Part shown: positions 22,825 through 23,163 of the stretch, piece after piece
Layout of the letters: every line of letters starts with the position of its first letter
Position numbering within the stretch: position 1 is the stretch's first letter
Assembly (NCBI GenBank): GCA_017623955.1
Contig: JAGAOA010000152.1
Span: 1-23,163 of the forward strand
DNA length: 23,163 nt
Direction of reading: 5' to 3'
Origin: Opitutales bacterium
GTDB lineage: Bacteria; Verrucomicrobiota; Verrucomicrobiae; Opitutales; CAG-312
Notes under the pieces: generated by a model
Told to the model about the DNA's origin: nothing
What the model saw: only the letters and a program-made list of their open reading frames with translations
Databases searched by the model: none
Made by a program: the position numbers and the translations under genes

Positions 22825-22957
22825 GCAAAAAATTTATTTTTTTACAAAAATTATTAAGAAAAAAATAAGAAATAAAAATCACCACTAAAGTAACACCTCA
22901 TGATTAAAAAAAAATCGGCTTAAAATCAACTTGAGCTAGAAGAAGTAAAACGGGGGA
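22825..22957. other. AT-rich intergenic region, no gene seen
   Basis: Between the PEP-CTERM promoter and the small RNA promoter the sequence is A/T-rich with runs of A and T and no open frame of interest. A TTGAGC at 22931-22936 is a poor -35 candidate for the RNA (21 nt from its -10). Confidence 0.5.
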
Positions 22958-22963
22958 TAGTAT
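22958..22963 (+). promoter_or_regulatory. -10-like element for the structured RNA
   Basis: TAGTAT, preceded by GGGGGA, ends 2 nt before the closing stem; transcription would start near 22966-22970. Confidence 0.35.
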
Positions 22964-22965
22964 GA

Positions 22966-23147
22966 GTTAAAAGAGATGTTTGCGAGCTTTTTTTGCAACA
23001 CGTGCACCGTCGCCAATGCTACGCAGATGGCTCTGACTGTAAATGTATATAAGCACTTCTCACCAGAGCAGACACTCTTTTAACCGCAAGCACCACTGTG
23101 GACAAACTATAATATACAAAAAAGGCTATTCCAAAGAATAGCCTTTT
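22966..23147 (+). ncRNA. Candidate structured small RNA (6S-like architecture possible)
   Basis: GTTAAAAGAG (22966-22975) is perfectly complementary to CTCTTTTAAC (about 23085-23094), and the helix continues inward with GTTTGC (22978-22983) against GCAGAC. Internal pairing includes GCCA-TGC with GCA-TGGC and GTGC with GCAC, leaving asymmetric open strands between. The 5' sequence GAGATGTTTGCGAGC resembles the 5' part of E. coli 6S RNA. An intrinsic terminator follows, so the transcript would be about 180 nt. No open frame covers it. A long rod with a central bubble is the 6S plan, but the match is by eye, and the class is not established. Confidence 0.45.
23120..23147 (+). terminator. Intrinsic terminator at the right edge
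   Basis: AAAAGGCTATTC and GAATAGCCTTTT form a perfect 12-bp stem around CAAA, with a short T-run. It would end the small RNA transcript on the plus strand. Confidence 0.8.
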
Positions 23148-23163
23148 CCCTTTATATATTAAA

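Noticed and set aside
1..23163. CRISPR array, tRNA, rRNA, insertion sequence or integrase
   Set aside because: No regular repeat-spacer pattern, cloverleaf, rRNA core sequence or transposase/integrase motif was seen on either strand.

Overview
The window is about 23 kb of AT-rich bacterial chromosome. Several features suggest a Gram-negative, diderm lineage: an lptB homologue (lipopolysaccharide export) next to hprK, a RodA, an RNase G/E, a B12-dependent methionine synthase and a PEP-CTERM surface protein. PEP-CTERM, LamG and glycosyl hydrolase genes, together with an ECF sigma factor beside a Ser/Thr kinase, fit the PVC group, probably an AT-rich host-associated Verrucomicrobiota. That placement is an inference from gene content; there is no rRNA here to test it.

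Layout. (1) 1-3252, minus strand: the 5' part of an exported glycosyl hydrolase with a five-bladed propeller, running off the left edge. Upstream of it is a phage-like trio: a tail/baseplate-type protein with a LamG domain, an 84-aa protein and a holin-like membrane protein. A strong bidirectional hairpin terminator separates the trio from the hydrolase. (2) 3351-6010: a GAF/AAA+/Fis regulator (minus) that has lost the sigma-54 hallmarks, divergent from a HAD phosphatase (plus). (3) 6041-8458: an ECF sigma factor with an overlapping 66-aa gene (minus), divergent from a membrane-anchored Ser/Thr protein kinase (plus). (4) 8459-12513, plus strand: an accessory stretch. It holds a candidate graspetide (ester/amide-crosslinked RiPP) locus, made of a 69-aa precursor-like peptide and an ATP-grasp ligase. 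Around it are a small membrane protein, a decayed duplicate of a 77-aa membrane gene fused to the tail of an alpha/beta hydrolase, an exported protein, the intact 77-aa gene and a secreted Sel1-repeat protein. (5) 12576-21304, minus strand: a compact housekeeping run in transcription order, small membrane protein - lptB - hprK - metH - rodA - rng, with tight or overlapping junctions. Its metH carries one in-frame TAA at codon 48 in otherwise intact coding sequence. (6) 21405-22766, minus strand: a PEP-CTERM surface protein whose promoter has a G8 homopolymer in the -35/-10 spacer, suggesting phase variation. (7) 22966-23147, plus strand: a probable structured small RNA with a long closing stem, its own promoter and an intrinsic terminator.

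The best candidates for something undescribed are the two-gene graspetide-type locus with its own operator-like repeats and an intercistronic hairpin, the structured RNA at the right end, and the homopolymer-tuned promoter of the PEP-CTERM protein. All functional calls come from reading the sequence, without database searches.
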